DNA from: Ailurus styani
Lineage: Eukaryota; Chordata; Mammalia; Carnivora; Ailuridae
Reading direction: 5' to 3'
DNA: 64,000 nt
Assembly (NCBI GenBank): GCA_002007465.1
Contig: LNAC01000032.1
Coordinates: 5,982,889 to 6,046,888 of the forward strand
The translations under genes and the position numbers were made by a program. How positions within the stretch are numbered: position 1 is the stretch's first letter; each line of letters begins with the position of its first letter. Below the pieces are notes generated by a model that worked only from the letters and a program-made list of their open reading frames with translations, searched no databases and had not been told where the DNA came from. Below, piece after piece: positions 33,483 through 44,846 of this stretch.

Positions 33483-34957
33483 ATGACTGAAAAATTAATT
33501 TGGAGTACCTTTTTCACATGACAATACAATTTCCTGTTTATTGAGTAGACTCTACTCCCAAATAGAGCGTGGATGATTGGTCTAAATCTGGGGAAGTTAC
33601 CATTACCTGATCTCCTTGGAAACTAGAATTTACATTGTATGCAACCACTCCTTTGTCTGATTAACTACTTTTGAAAAGAGGTGCTAATTTTGTCCCTATT
33701 GTTGCTGACTGACAATGTTAACCCAACTGCTAAACTTTCAGTCTGATTTATTCACTGAGATATCCATGGTCAGCTATTTCTGTTGTCTTAATAGTAAAAT
33801 CATATTAACAATGCAGTAACACCATTGATCGTTCGCAGATTGGCTGTCTTTCCAATAGAAGGAAGTAGCTACCACACACTTAAGCTGATTTGAACATATG
33901 CACTTTCAAAATCATGTTACTGTGGCAGGTTTAATGATTGTTAACTGAAATACCCTAATTCACAGGCATAACATGGGGGGGGCGGTGAATCCTATATCTT
34001 TTTCAAAAGAAGAAGGAAACGAAAAAAAACTGGCCATAAAATGTTCATTTATATTCAATATAGGCAATGACTGAATAATCTTAAACAATGATAATTCCTT
34101 TTATTATTTGCAGAACAGGTAAGCAATGTGCGGTGACAGTTTGAGGAGACATGAATTTAAATAAAAGCAGCCTCTCACTTCCCTCCACATACATCCAACC
34201 ATGCTTCCTTATTAATTACACTCAGTTTATCTATTAAGAAACTGGTTATGAGAGGCTTGCAGAGAGGAGAACAGAACACTAATTATAAAGAGTTATCTTA
34301 GTATGATAGGAACATTTGAGAAGGGAAAACAGGAATATTAACAACAGCAAACATAATAATAATACCAAATACTATGAATGGAACTTTTGAATGTCTTTCA
34401 ATCAACTGATGTAAAGGGAGAATGAGGCATGCAACTATAAGTGGGGCATTAAGCAATTAAACTGTAAGAATTTAAAATGCTGGTTTGGTGAAGGGGTAGT
34501 AGAGTTTAATGGTTTTAAGTGTGAAGAGGTAATCTAGTTCAACCACTCTGTAGGGCAGAAAAGATGTTTTCTCACAAAATAGTTTTTAAAACCTCTGCCA
34601 TTTTCAGAGTTCATTGAATGCAACACCAGACCAAAAAGTTCACCACTAACACCACCATCACCATCCTTGTAAAAAAATATTGTCGTAGGTTGCATATGCT
34701 TAGGTAGGCAGAGATAAAGCATGGTGAAGCTACTTTATGAATTAAAAGCAGTGATTAAAGAATTAGGGCTCTGAAGCTAGACAACCATGCAGAGATTTGA
34801 ACGGGACAAGAATGGCATGAGACATGCCAAGAAGGGTGCACAATGAATCAATGACTCTAACCTTGGTTAAAGCTATCTCAGCACTTCATTAGCAAGCAGG
34901 GACTAGAAGCTGATATTAAAAATAAGTGTCAGGAACTATAATGGATTTGAGACTTTA
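33483..34957. other. 1.5 kb of unique DNA
   Basis: No gene or confident repeat. Repeat-free DNA at 33740-33960 and 34090-34260 with TTAATTAC-type sites could be conserved; unsupported by one sequence. A G run (9) lies near 33976. Confidence 0.5.
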
Positions 34958-35400
34958 CTTGTAAGCAAACAAGCTAGCCTGCCACATTTTCACAGATGCT
35001 GGCAGAAGACATGAGACTACGAGGTCAAAGACAAAGGACTTATTACTCATGGAACAGCAAGCAGCATGAATTTCCTGTTTGTACTATGGTCTCTTGCCCC
35101 TCAGTTCCCACAGGGATGATGCAGAGCAGCCCAGGTGGATCTTATGCACTGGGTGGATTTGTGTCACAGCTGAGAAATCCTGAGTTTATGAAACCGCAAT
35201 CGTTTATAATGGGCTGCCAGGAAATCTGCCCAATTTTTGTCCAAAGGGAGACATTATTTTTATTATACTGAGGAGACAACCCTGCCCTCTCTCTTCTACA
35301 GCTATTTACTATAGAAATATCCTTGAACATACAGTCACAGATGTCTATAAATGTAAGAGATCCATGGTGAGACTGTCTCCCCCAACAATAAATGTATTCA
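34958..35400 (+). mobile_element. Possible old LTR-like repeat
   Basis: AGACAAAGGACTTATTACTC, AACAGCAAGCAGCATGAAT and AATATCCTTGAACATACAG resemble an ERVL-type LTR that I know only by pattern. A 91-codon frame lies within it and matches no protein. Orientation is a guess. Confidence 0.35.
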
Positions 35401-35744
35401 TAGAAACGGATACAAATGCCTTGATAAAGTTGTCTCTTGTATTTCACTGCATATAAATGTATCAATAACCTGAGTGACATTTTCATGGTGAAATAGCCAT
35501 TTCCAAAATACTACTTTTGCCATCTTCATAAAGTACTACGTTGCAGGAACACAGTAAGAAGGAAGAACAGCGTTGCTTCAGGCGTCCACGTAGATTGGTT
35601 TCTGGGATTGGAGATGAGAAGTGACCTCGCGGTAATATGGAGAGCCCAGCAAACTGCAGCGCAGCCCTGAGCCAACCTTCTCAAAGTTTTACGAGCAAAC
35701 AACAGAGGTTGTGAAAAAAATGTATTGGTGAATCATTCATATTC

Positions 35745-35870
35745 AGTAATTCCACAAACGCTTATCAACTTGTAACAAACACTAATATGGGTGCTAGATA
35801 CAGAATAAAGTGAGTTAGCTAGCAGCTGTTTTCAAGAATTAAGTGTTTTGGAGAAAAGAGACGGTTCGCA
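35745..35870 (-). mobile_element. L2 3'-end fragment, antisense
   Basis: CCACAAACGCTTATCAACTT, ATATGGGTGCTAGATACAGAA and AGCAGCTGTTTTCAAGAATT track the antisense L2 terminus. Confidence 0.6.
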
Positions 35871-35929
35871 AATTTACTGAATTTGCTACCCTGTGAATCT
35901 AGGAAGGTAACAGAGGACAGTAGGATAGC

Positions 35930-36110
35930 AGTTCTGGTGCTGAGCACGTTTCTGTTCCTGTGCCACCACCAGGGGGCGCGGAGGAGCCTAGAGCGGACAC
36001 ACCGGAGAAGCGCACCGCGGCTCCTTCCTGCGCGCACGCTCTGTGGGGAGTTGGGGGAGCCCTGGCTGGAGGAACGCTTTCCATCAGGGCTCTGGTTCTA
36101 GGCCCTAGGG
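35930..36110. promoter_or_regulatory. Small CpG-rich patch around a CTCF site
   Basis: About 180 bp with roughly a dozen CpGs (GGGGGCGCGG, AGCGCACCGCGG, TGCGCGCACGC) in otherwise AT-rich, CpG-poor DNA. Repeat-free by eye. It is shorter than a classical CpG island. Open frames on both strands (72-108 codons) overlap extensively because G+C lowers stop density. It may be an insulator or a minor promoter; transcription cannot be judged. Confidence 0.5.
35966..35979 (+). promoter_or_regulatory. CTCF core site, near-perfect
   Basis: CCACCAGGGGGCGC is identical to the best form of the CTCF core (CCASYAGRKGGCRS). Its orientation is forward. It lies at the left edge of the CpG-rich patch. Confidence 0.68.
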
Positions 36111-36986
36111 GCCACTGCTTCCTTGGAGAGTTTGGTGGAGATGGGTGTCGTTGTATGTCAGGTCTGGCACATAATGGGTGGAATAAATGCCCGGTTCCCA
36201 GTGTTAAGGTTTGATGTGGAATCACAGCTGCACTGATCTATATTCTTATCAGCAGTTGGTTAGTTTTAAATAAAGTGCACACTAGTTTATTATCTTTTCA
36301 GTATAAAATGTATTTTAAAGAACGAGTGCCTCGCTGGCATTTTATTATAATGATCCTGGATGGGAAGACTCGAAATCTGAGCAGAATTTCACTGTGAAAA
36401 GATCTGCAAAAGAGCTTTCTGGCCAAAGTAACAGCACCCTAAAGTTCCTGGCCTGCGGTAACCTCAGAGCATTCAAAGAAGGGCAACACAGCTGGAGAGG
36501 AACAGAAGATAAGCATGGTGAAAAATCATGCCAGAGCAGGGGGTGATAGGCTATGGTAAGGATCCCAGTTTGAGGGGCTTGAATTATTTTCTATATGTCC
36601 AGAAAACCTTTTTCCTTTCTTCTGATAACAGAACCCTTCTTTCCTATGGAACTGCTGTCTCCTTGAGTTAAAAGGATGTACACACAACCTAGACCTGCAC
36701 AACAATATATAATCTCCTAGCTATAATAATTGGTTTAGGATAGAAACAGTCTCTAAACCAGGCCTATCCGAGTCCCTCTCTTGGGACTTCTCTTAAGGAG
36801 TTATTATGAGGAAATACTTATTTTATTCTGTCTGAGGAAGAAAATAACCAGAGACATATAAATCTATGACATGAAAAGAGAGGATGGGCTCTGATAATAT
36901 TCAAGACTTACAGGCCAACTTTGTTGTGTATCAGAGAGCCGCACGCAGCTGCATTCACCAGCAACTGCTATGTATTGATTAAGTTG
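36111..36986. other. Unique DNA, no gene seen
   Basis: No repeat recognised. The stretch 36380-36560 is repeat-free with balanced composition. Confidence 0.5.
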
Positions 36987-37096
36987 ATTTTTTTGTTTGT
37001 CTTTATTGTTTGCTTGTTTGTTTGTTTTCCTACATGAACTCATGACCCTGAAATCCAGAGACTGATGCTTAACCGACTGAGCCACCCAGGTCCCCC
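36987..37096 (-). mobile_element. Old SINEC2-like SINE, antisense
   Basis: GAACTCATGACCCTGAAATCC, CTTAACCGACTGAGCCACCC and a (TTTG)n tail fit the short CAN-SINE form in antisense. GATTAAGTTG and GATTAATTTG flank it as a worn TSD. Confidence 0.85.
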
Positions 37097-37555
37097 AGAT
37101 TAATTTGGTTTGAGTTTAGTAACTTGCAACTGATAAAGTCTTGGTTAATACACCCATGAATACTTACCCAGCTCGAAAGATTTTCTTTACTCTTTCCTTG
37201 ATGTGGAATAATCCAGGAAGTATCAGAAAGTCCCATTCGCCACCGTTGCTCACTTACCCAAAATATAATTCCAACATCAGAAAAGCAGCTTGTACTGCTT
37301 TTGAGCCTAACCTGATGATACTCCAGGCTCCATAGAATGCAGAGAGGATCCTTCCCCTTCAGGATAATGCACAACCACATGAAATAAATGCCAAGGTTGG
37401 CCTGGGCATCTAAAGTTATGGTTATTGAGAAATGCATGTGTTTCATCTCACCAACATAGAACACTTTATAAATAAAGCTGCTGCAAGGATGGCTCTGTAA
37501 GAGCAAATTCTCATGTCATCCACCTCCTGTTGGATTCTCAGTTGAACCGCCACTC
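37097..37555. other. Unknown DNA with the longest open frame of the window
   Basis: The complement of 37069-37506 is open for 145 codons. The product has no signal peptide, domain or repeat that I recognise, and its last codons are SINE sequence (LGDLGGSVG), so it is not a credible gene. The region may be an unnamed old repeat. Confidence 0.45.
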
Positions 37556-38335
37556 CATTACTCTGGCCTTTTTCAAGTCTTACAAACTGTATGTCAAAAT
37601 TCTTACTTTCCTTTCTTACTACATGGCCTTGATCCTAATTATCCCAGTCATACCCTCATAAATGCTGTTGGCACAAATTAACAGCAGTATCGTATTGTCT
37701 TCTAAATTTATGTCTCCAGATCTATCTTCTGTGCTAAATGTAGAGAAGCAGATATCCAGTAACTCAATCAATTTCTTTACCTAAATACCTTAACCTTAGC
37801 TCAACACTCAACATGTACCATTATCATAACATATACCAGACCATAATCTTCTTCACTTCCCACATTTTACTGATTTTATCTTTTACATGACTTCACTGTT
37901 TCAATCTTTGCAGCCAATTCCAATACTTTTTACATGGATTTCTGAGGTGGCCTCTTAATTGCCCTCCATGAAATTACTTTTCCCCTTCCAACTGACATTC
38001 CATAGTCCAATAAAAAAGTATTTAAAACTTAGTCTAATCATTCCAATCTCATGCTTGAAATCAACTAACAAGTAGAGTCTCATCGGTTTTCACAAAAATA
38101 CTAAGCATTCTCCATGAGGACCTGCAAAATCCATCTCTTGCCTTCAAATCTGTCTGTATCTCAGATCACTCCTACTTCCTATCAATTCCTTTGCACACAC
38201 TCTCCCTACTGGCTACAATCCAACACCCTGCTTCATGTTTGCAGTTGCAAAACACAGCCTCTAATTATTGCTCCTCCTCTTCACCTCCAATAACCTTGCT
38301 CATTCCTTTCCAATACAAGAACTAGATGAGTATTT
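37556..38335 (+). mobile_element. Long L2 3' region
   Basis: Sense L2 order over nearly 800 bp: GGTGGCCTCTTAATTGCCCT (for 'TAGCCTCCTAACTGGTCTCCC'), GACCTGCAAAATCCATCTCTT, CCTACTTCCTATCAATTCC and TTGCTCATTCCTTTCCAATA. Its 3' terminus is missing; a T-rich (GTTTT)n stretch follows. Confidence 0.6.
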
Positions 38336-39530
38336 TTGTTTTGTTTTGTTTTTATTTTTTAATGGAAGATATGATAAGGTCGTGTTCATAGATAGAGAAG
38401 GCCAGAATTAGAATTGAGGTTTGAAATTTTATCTTCATAGATATAATTATTCTTATGACAGGAAGATGCCAATAATTACCTTTGCCTCTAATATGTTTAC
38501 TAGGATGAGTAAGTAAGATATGGCACACTGGACTCCCTCAAAAAAAAAAGCACTGTGAGGAGTAAAAAACTTAACAATCACTGATGTACACCATGAAATC
38601 TGTCCCAGGATAGATTTTTATTAGAGTATCCTTAAAGTTCTCTGGATCTAAGCCTATAAATTTTGTTGGGAATCTTCTTAATTCCTTTAATAGATGGGCC
38701 AAGATTTAAAAAAAAAATCTCTTCTAATATATAAGATAATTTTAAAAGAAATCTGTAATAGCATTAAATGTAAGGAAAAGTTGTTTTCAGGATTTTCGAA
38801 GTTATAATAGGAAGCCTCTGGCTACTGCTATAAAAAACCATGACTTTCCTGGAGTAACCTGGAAGAGAAAATGTCAGAATTTTATTATAGACAAGGAAAG
38901 GGATTATTATTTTCTTCTTTCTCCATTCCTTGAGGAGTCACCTACTGTCTCTACATCTTTTTCAGACACCTCAGTTTTTTCTATAGATACTAGTTCAAAT
39001 CTTCCCTACTTTTCTTTACACATAATTTTATTTTATGAAATATTGAGGTTTAATACCTTCAATGCCATAGTCAGGAGACTAGAAAAATTCTCAACAGGAA
39101 ATCTGGTCCCTGTTATCTTTCTGTGGAAAAAAATCTCAGGTAATGTTGCTGTGCATAATGAAATTCCAAAGAGAGACTACTTATAATTAATACAGGAATA
39201 ATAACTCAAGTCAATTCTTTAGTTTCACTCAATTCCTTAAGATTAATGAATAATTAATTTCATTCTATATGCAAAGGAGAATCCATCTCAGGTCTGGTGT
39301 TTTATATAGTATTATCCTTATACATTTTTCCTTGAACACGCCAACTTGGAAAATAGGTAGAAAACATCCTAATTTCCCTGCTTCTCTCAAACACAGAACA
39401 CTTTCTCTATCCAAAGACGACTCTTCATTGTTAAAACCAGTGGATAGGAACAATTAGGAAATTTAGAAGAAATGACATGTGGTTATTCTTCAATAAAAGA
39501 ATAAGAATTCAAAGATGCTTATAGACTGTA
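38336..39530. other. 1.2 kb of AT-rich unique DNA
   Basis: No gene or confident repeat. Opposite-strand 62-codon frames at 39265-39457 are chance. Confidence 0.5.
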
Positions 39531-39533
39531 TAT

Positions 39534-39652
39534 GAGGGAAAAAAGATAAAGGGAGAGAGAAGGAGGAGGGAAGGAGGAAGGAAAAGAGAAAAGAAAGGAA
39601 AAAGAGAAGAGGGGATGGGAGAGAGAGGGAGGAGGAAAAGAAGAAGGAAAGA
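39534..39652 (+). repeat. 119-nt homopurine tract (GA-rich)
   Basis: All bases are A or G except T at 39547 and T at 39616, leaving 68 uninterrupted purines between them. It is made of irregular GGA, GAA and GGGA units. Such tracts can form intramolecular triplexes (H-DNA). Confidence 0.95.
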
Positions 39653-40179
39653 TGTTTTCCATTCACATCTATGGTTTCTGTGATGATGATCCACGATGAT
39701 CCCTGATAATAGAAATTCTTTAATATCACATGTGTGACGAGATTTTACATTTAGATAGGTCACTTCTGCTCTTGGTCCCCAACAAAGGAAGAAGAACCAA
39801 ATAAGAGAAAACAAATCCTTATTAGTGAGAAAATAGAGCTGAAATATTCTACACTTTCTCTAAGCCATTAAACATTTAAAAAAATATATTCTCTAAATCC
39901 AGATTCAAAATTTATCTTCAGAAACTGTTTTCTTAATTTTTTTTTTTTTTACCACCGAAAACACTGTATCAGAAATGCAATTCTTCTTTGGGTATATTTT
40001 TATAGAAGGCTGAGATTTTTAAGACCCTTCTTACTAGCTAGCTGGAAGGAGAAACGATAACTACTGACTTTCTCCAAACATCCACATATCATTCCCCACT
40101 CCTGGACCTGGAAATAGTTTTTATAGCCTTGAAAAAATGTCAGAAACATCTTCTGTTAGATTTAAAGGCCGTCTTCATG
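39653..40179. other. Unique DNA, no gene seen
   Basis: No repeat recognised apart from a T run near 39937-39949. Confidence 0.5.
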
Positions 40180-41060
40180 GTCATGTGAAAGAGGATTAGG
40201 AGAGCTGTGGGAAAAAGCAGGGCTGGAATGTGCTTCAAAAGCTGCCACTGTTAAAGATGAGTCATGGCTGCGGGTTAGTCAAGCTGAGGCAAGGCAAGTT
40301 TTGTGCAAGCAGGGTTCAGCCTTGAAGGGTTTACAAAATAAAAAATAAATTAAATAAATCCGTTGCTATAAAATGGACTCAGTTTCAGGTTTAAAGAAAG
40401 AAAAAAATGCTTTAAGGGCTTTGTGTCTGCTTTGTTGGGAAAAAAAAATTGAAAAATGTGCAATTTTGAAGTGATTGCAGTTTGTCTATGAAAAAGCTAA
40501 TACTTAATGGCGAATGCGTTCATCAAGCTTTCTCTCAACGGCAAGGCTTCAATTATCAGTAAAACAAGTGAAACAGCAGAAACCCCTGATAAAAGTCAGG
40601 GTGGAACCTCCTTTATTTTTGATTCAAATTACATGGGACAGTTCATGTTGTGCCTTAACCAAAATCTTAGTAGTAAATTGGCCATTTGCTTTTCCTCAAC
40701 ACATTCCAGGATTCCTTCCGGGAAAAGCAGGGCAAGGGAATCAGGTACCCCTACACTGCAGCTGTGGTTCTCTCTCCAACCTCACCCCTCCCCCAACTCC
40801 TGGACAGCCCTCCGTCAAACCCAGGAAGAGGACCGAGGGCGAAATGAAAAGCAGGATTTGCCTTTGAGACTTTTGATCTTCTAGTGCCATCTATCGCTGC
40901 TCTGATTTCTGACATTCCTAGCCATTTTTAAAAAGCCTAAGCAACTTAGGACTTTTTGTCTTAAATGGCTAATTAAAATATTAAAGAACACAGAGCCAGG
41001 TGAATTCTCACTTCATAAGAGTGATTTTCAGCAATACTCTTCCCGCTAAATAAGATGAAG
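40180..41060. promoter_or_regulatory. Candidate regulatory block, repeat-free
   Basis: About 880 bp without a recognisable repeat in a repeat-rich region. Features seen: TGAGTCA (AP-1 type, 40259-40265), GATAA sites, TAATTA near 40970, a CTCF-like core at 40883-40897 and TTCCGGGAA (STAT/Ets-like) near 40716. Two overlapping plus-strand frames of 117 and 125 codons run over 40507-40884 in different phases, so neither is convincing as an exon. Conservation is not visible from one sequence. Confidence 0.35.
40883..40897 (-). promoter_or_regulatory. CTCF-type core motif
   Basis: The reverse complement reads GCGATAGATGGCACT; the TAGATGGCAC part fits the CTCF core, the first three positions do not. 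It faces the forward site at 35966. Confidence 0.35.
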
Positions 41061-42937
41061 AGAACAATATTCATTCAGCTTTGGTTTATAGCGGAACTAA
41101 GACAAGTTAATCCCACTTCTGTTTTGTCTCTGAAAAATCCTCCCTTTAGATCTGAGTTATCAGAATAATCTCGATTTTCTAATCTGATAGAATCAACCCA
41201 TAAAATTAAAAATGATTCCATCAATATTGGCTCTCCTCAAGTATCTATGAATATTTGTAAGGGAAAATGTGGAAATTGTACTTCCTTACTTTTCCACTAA
41301 AAACTAAATTTTTATCCAATATTACCTAAAACTTTATTGCCAGTAAGTTCCTCTCCCCCTTCTTGCCTATTCCAGTTCTGCTAGCCACCAGTATTTTGCT
41401 TATATAAACAAAGAGAAAAGTAGACGTGAACAACCATCTGATGCTTTTGATTGCTCTAGGAGGTGATTCTGTTAGGTAAGGAACCCCACCCTACCTTAAT
41501 GTGAGAATATTTTCTATTCTAAATTGTAAGAATTTTCCTGGCATAGACACAGGTCACTGATTTAAAGATCTAAATTCTAGGTTCTAAGAGCAAAATGTGA
41601 AAATTCCATTTATTTTCTGGCTCGACCGACTAATTAAATATTAAAATAAGGTGAGCCTCCCATGGGGAATACATGTGATCAAAAGATATCTTGCTAAAGA
41701 TGTAATTTTTGACTTTGACTCGACAATGTTTTGACAGCATATTCCGATCATGTCCAAACTGTCTGAGATCCTGACTGTTGATCAGCTGCGAAAGACAAAG
41801 GAATCCATGGCTATTCAAAAGATGACAAAAGAGGCAAAACACATCCTTAATTTTAAAAATATTATTCTCCCACAGTCTATATTTTTTTGTTGCTTTTTGT
41901 CTGTGCGTTTTTTCTCCTTCTTTCTTTAAGTGCCAGCTGAGGGAAAGGCACTTAGGTTGACCACAGAGAAAGAGCATATAGAGTAAAATAAGTGAACAAA
42001 TTACTAGTAAAAAATAATTTAAAAATAATAATTAAGTATTTTTTAGGTATCTGATAAGTGGGTTTGCCTGTGTGTGACAGAGAGAAGGCCTGTTCTCAGT
42101 AGCCTCCCGTTACATTGTCCAAGTAATTAAAACTGCCTTGAGTTGCTAAGTGTAGCAACATTCCCTCCATTGTCCTTCTTCCATTTTTTGTTTCCTTCAA
42201 ACTAATTAAAAGAAAATATTACATTCTTCCTCAAAATCTGATACTTAAGTAAGACCTGTTTCCCTAACCCAAGGAAGAAAAACATTAGAAACCTTTTATA
42301 TTGTGCCCTAGAGAAAGATGAATGAGATTAAGAACAAGAAGTGGCAATTGTTTAGAAGTAATGGTTGCCTGTTATGTTTCTGTAGCAGAGAATTAAACAA
42401 GGCAAAATGCACATGATTTTATTAAATACCTCTGCAAAGAGAAACTAACATGGAAAGGGAAAATGAATCAGCTAGAGGTAGTATTATCTGATCAGCACTT
42501 TCATTACAGAACCAGAAGAGGGCACTGATCTCCTAAAAATGATAGCAAACTTCAAACAGAAATAACAATTATTTGGATATTTCTTCAAATAAATGAAGAG
42601 ACTCACCTCTAATGCATTACCATGAAAGAGTTGTGAAGCATATTTTAATGAGAAATTATGAACTGAATATTTAATAATGCCAAATAAAGCCAAAAATATA
42701 TGATTACACTTGTATTACTTTAGTGCTCGCTCAAGATATTAAGCTAATTTTTTTTAAATACTACCATTCTTTTCTTTGGCTTCATATTGAAATAAGGATA
42801 TAGGAATGATATAATTTCCTTGTATTTATTTTTCTCATCTGATTAAGATCAAAAGCAAAAGTGTGACTAATTTCAAGGATTAACTATCACAGTAAACAGT
42901 TTGACTAAAGATAGATTTTAGAACATCCCTCCAGGAA
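41061..42937. other. 1.9 kb of unique DNA
   Basis: No gene or confident repeat. A 115-codon minus-strand frame (41630-41977) matches nothing known. A CTCF-like core lies at 42512. Confidence 0.5.
42512..42526 (+). promoter_or_regulatory. CTCF-type core motif
   Basis: CCAGAAGAGGGCACT matches the core apart from one position (A for Y). The same CCAGAAGAGGGC form is known as a CTCF site in rodent B2 SINEs, but no SINE is recognisable here. Confidence 0.4.
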
Positions 42938-43132
42938 TTTTGCCTCTCTCTCTTATTCCTTCTCTTCTTTCTCTGTCTCTCTCCTCTCTTTCTCTTACTC
43001 ACTTTCTCTAGGTAAATAGGTAGATAAATACATATGAGTAGATAGGTGAATACATATACGTACAAATAAATGCACGTGCGTTATATATATACACATGTGT
43101 GTATAAGTATTTATATGCACATTTATATACTT
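42938..43132. repeat. Polypyrimidine tract followed by degenerate tetranucleotide microsatellite
   Basis: CT-rich DNA (about 42940-43012) passes into AGGTAAATAGGTAGATAAATAC units and TA/TG alternation (to about 43132). Degenerate, so probably not highly unstable. Confidence 0.82.
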
Positions 43133-43234
43133 CCAGAAATATGTAACATTTTAAAACATTGCTAAGACATAATGTGTTAGATTCAATAAGAAGATAAAAT
43201 AATTCTGTTTTTTCTAAGAAAAAGTACTTCATAT

Positions 43235-43345
43235 ACATGATCTCTTTTGGTTTTCATAATTCTCGCAACTAGGATTTTAATCCCCCCCAATTTTACAAGT
43301 AATCTGAGCATTAATTGTCATGATCTAAGGTATTCAAAACTCTGA
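43235..43345 (+). mobile_element. Possible MIR fragment
   Basis: TATACATGATCTCTTTTGGT, TTTTAATCCCCCCCAATTTTAC and AAGTAATCTGAGCATTAATTG resemble 'TAACTCATTTAATCC..TTATCCCCATTTTACAGATGAG'. Weak. Confidence 0.45.
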
Positions 43346-43807
43346 AAAATGAAAGAAATGTAGAATAATAGAAATAAGACTATGCCAGCTATGCACCCAA
43401 CAGGAAACAGATGGAACCATCAAATCAGAACAATTCAAAGAGGTTTATTTACAAAGGATCTAATTACAAATGAGTGGATAATACAAATGGAAACCATCAG
43501 AGATAGTGCAGGAAATCTGGGTGTCAGGAATATCTAAAAGGTTACCAGAGCAGAGGCAGAATCTTTACAAGAAACTACTTTGAGGGAACATAAAGAGGTT
43601 CCTGTTAGAAAAATAAGGGAATGAAATAAATATCCTGATTCTTACTTGTCTTCCTCTGATCTTCCTAAGGTTATCAACATTAACTTAACTCAAGCTCTGG
43701 TGTTTGTCCTTTCTTTAATAGACATCAGGCTTCAGAGTTGAGAGCAGAGGAGCAAAGAGTTGACCTTGAGAAACAAATGGATGATATCCAGCACAATGTT
43801 TTTATCA
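43346..43807. other. Unique or unrecognised old repeat
   Basis: CAAAGAGGTTTATTTACAAAGG suggests a decayed LTR-like repeat at about 43400-43600; I cannot name it. Confidence 0.4.
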
Positions 43808-43970
43808 AGCACCTTGAGTACGCCAGAAACATTGTTGGATGCTTTCATTAATGTTATGTTACTTAACTCTTAAAACAGCCCCTGGAGGCTAATAATGTTA
43901 TCAACTTTTTTGCAGAAGTGAAAACTGTGACAAATACACTATCTATTTGGTTCAGGGTTATATGTCTAAA
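43808..43970 (+). mobile_element. MIR, sense
   Basis: TTGTTGGATGCTTTCATTAA, TTAACTCTTAAAACAGCCCC, GGAGGCTAATAATGTTATCA and TTCAGGGTTATATGTCTAAAG follow the MIR order. Confidence 0.65.
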
Positions 43971-44036
43971 GAATGAGAGAGGAAACTTTTAAATTAAATC
44001 TGTTTAACATAAAAGCCCTTTTAAAAATTATCATTA

Positions 44037-44455
44037 AGGGTCAGACTTGGAATTCGAATCATTTGTAAGCCCTGCCTTGATTATTTTTTTTTTATTAAAG
44101 ATTTTATTTATTTATTTCACAGAGGGAGAGAGATCACAAGGAGGCAGAGAGGCAGGCAGAGAGAGAGAGGCGGAAGCAGGCTCCCCGCTGAGCAGGGAGC
44201 CCGATGCGGGCCTCGATCCCAGGACCCTGAGATCATGACCTGAGCCGAAAGCAGAGGCATTAACCCACTGAGCCACCCAGGCGCCCGCTCTGCCTTGATT
44301 ATTAACAAACTGTATAAACTTGAGAAAGTCACTTAACCTCTAAAAGCTGTGTCTTCATTTATACAATTGAGTCATTAATATGCACCACGCAGAATTTTTT
44401 TATGAGGTTTAATTTAAGCATCATATGTAAAAACAACTAAAATGGTATGTAACCT
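44037..44455 (-). mobile_element. MIR, antisense, split by a SINE
   Basis: Left part GGGTCAGACTTGGAATTCGA ATCATTTGTAAGC, right part TGAGAAAGTCACTTAACCTC, TCTTCATTTATACAATTGAG and TATGAGGTTTAATTTAAGCA are consecutive antisense MIR blocks; the SINE at 44086-44289 sits between them. Confidence 0.78.
44086..44289 (-). mobile_element. Young CAN-SINE, antisense, 14-nt TSD
   Basis: Complete, little diverged. TSD CTGCCTTGATTATT is perfect at 44072-44085 and 44290-44303. It carries TTTATTTCACAGAGGGAGAG, whose CACAG preceded by a T-rich run could act as a cryptic splice acceptor on the plus strand. Confidence 0.97.
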
Positions 44456-44846
44456 GGAATAAATAAGGATGACTTATAGTTGAATAAAAATGTAATATAG
44501 TGTTATGATTTCAACCAATTTAAATCCAAAGACAGAAATCATTTGAGGTAATATTATTATGGAAATGGAACTAATGAGAACCCATTCCAGTGGTAACTGG
44601 TTACTTACCGTGGGCTGACAAAAAAATTGGGTAAGTTAATGCAACTAAATTATAGAGAGAGTTGCAGACTTACTTTGCTCCATGGGATATCAACATGTAT
44701 TCTTACTCATCCATAAATTTGTCCCAAAGAAACCAATTTTATTAGATGTATTTGATGTATCATTTTATTTGATGTATCACTTAATGCCATAAAAAATAAG
44801 AAGAACACAATTTAGTGGACTATCTTGTTATCTAAGAATAAATTAT

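Noticed and set aside
34101..34124. Acceptor-like TTATTATTTGCAG followed five bases later by a donor-like GTAAGC, a possible 5-nt microexon
   Set aside because: Both motifs are common by chance and nothing else indicates transcription or neighbouring exons.
37069..37506. 145-codon open frame on the minus strand, the longest in the window
   Set aside because: No recognisable domain, no splice or initiation context, and the last codons are SINE sequence. Length is within what chance gives in 64 kb.
40507..40884. Two overlapping frames of 117 and 125 codons as a possible exon
   Set aside because: They are in different phases over the same DNA, and I find no convincing splice sites or protein similarity; listed as candidate regulatory DNA instead.
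42720..42740. GTGCTCGCT as the start of a U6 snRNA gene or pseudogene
   Set aside because: The sequence that follows has none of the U6 order; no RNA gene is supported anywhere in the window.
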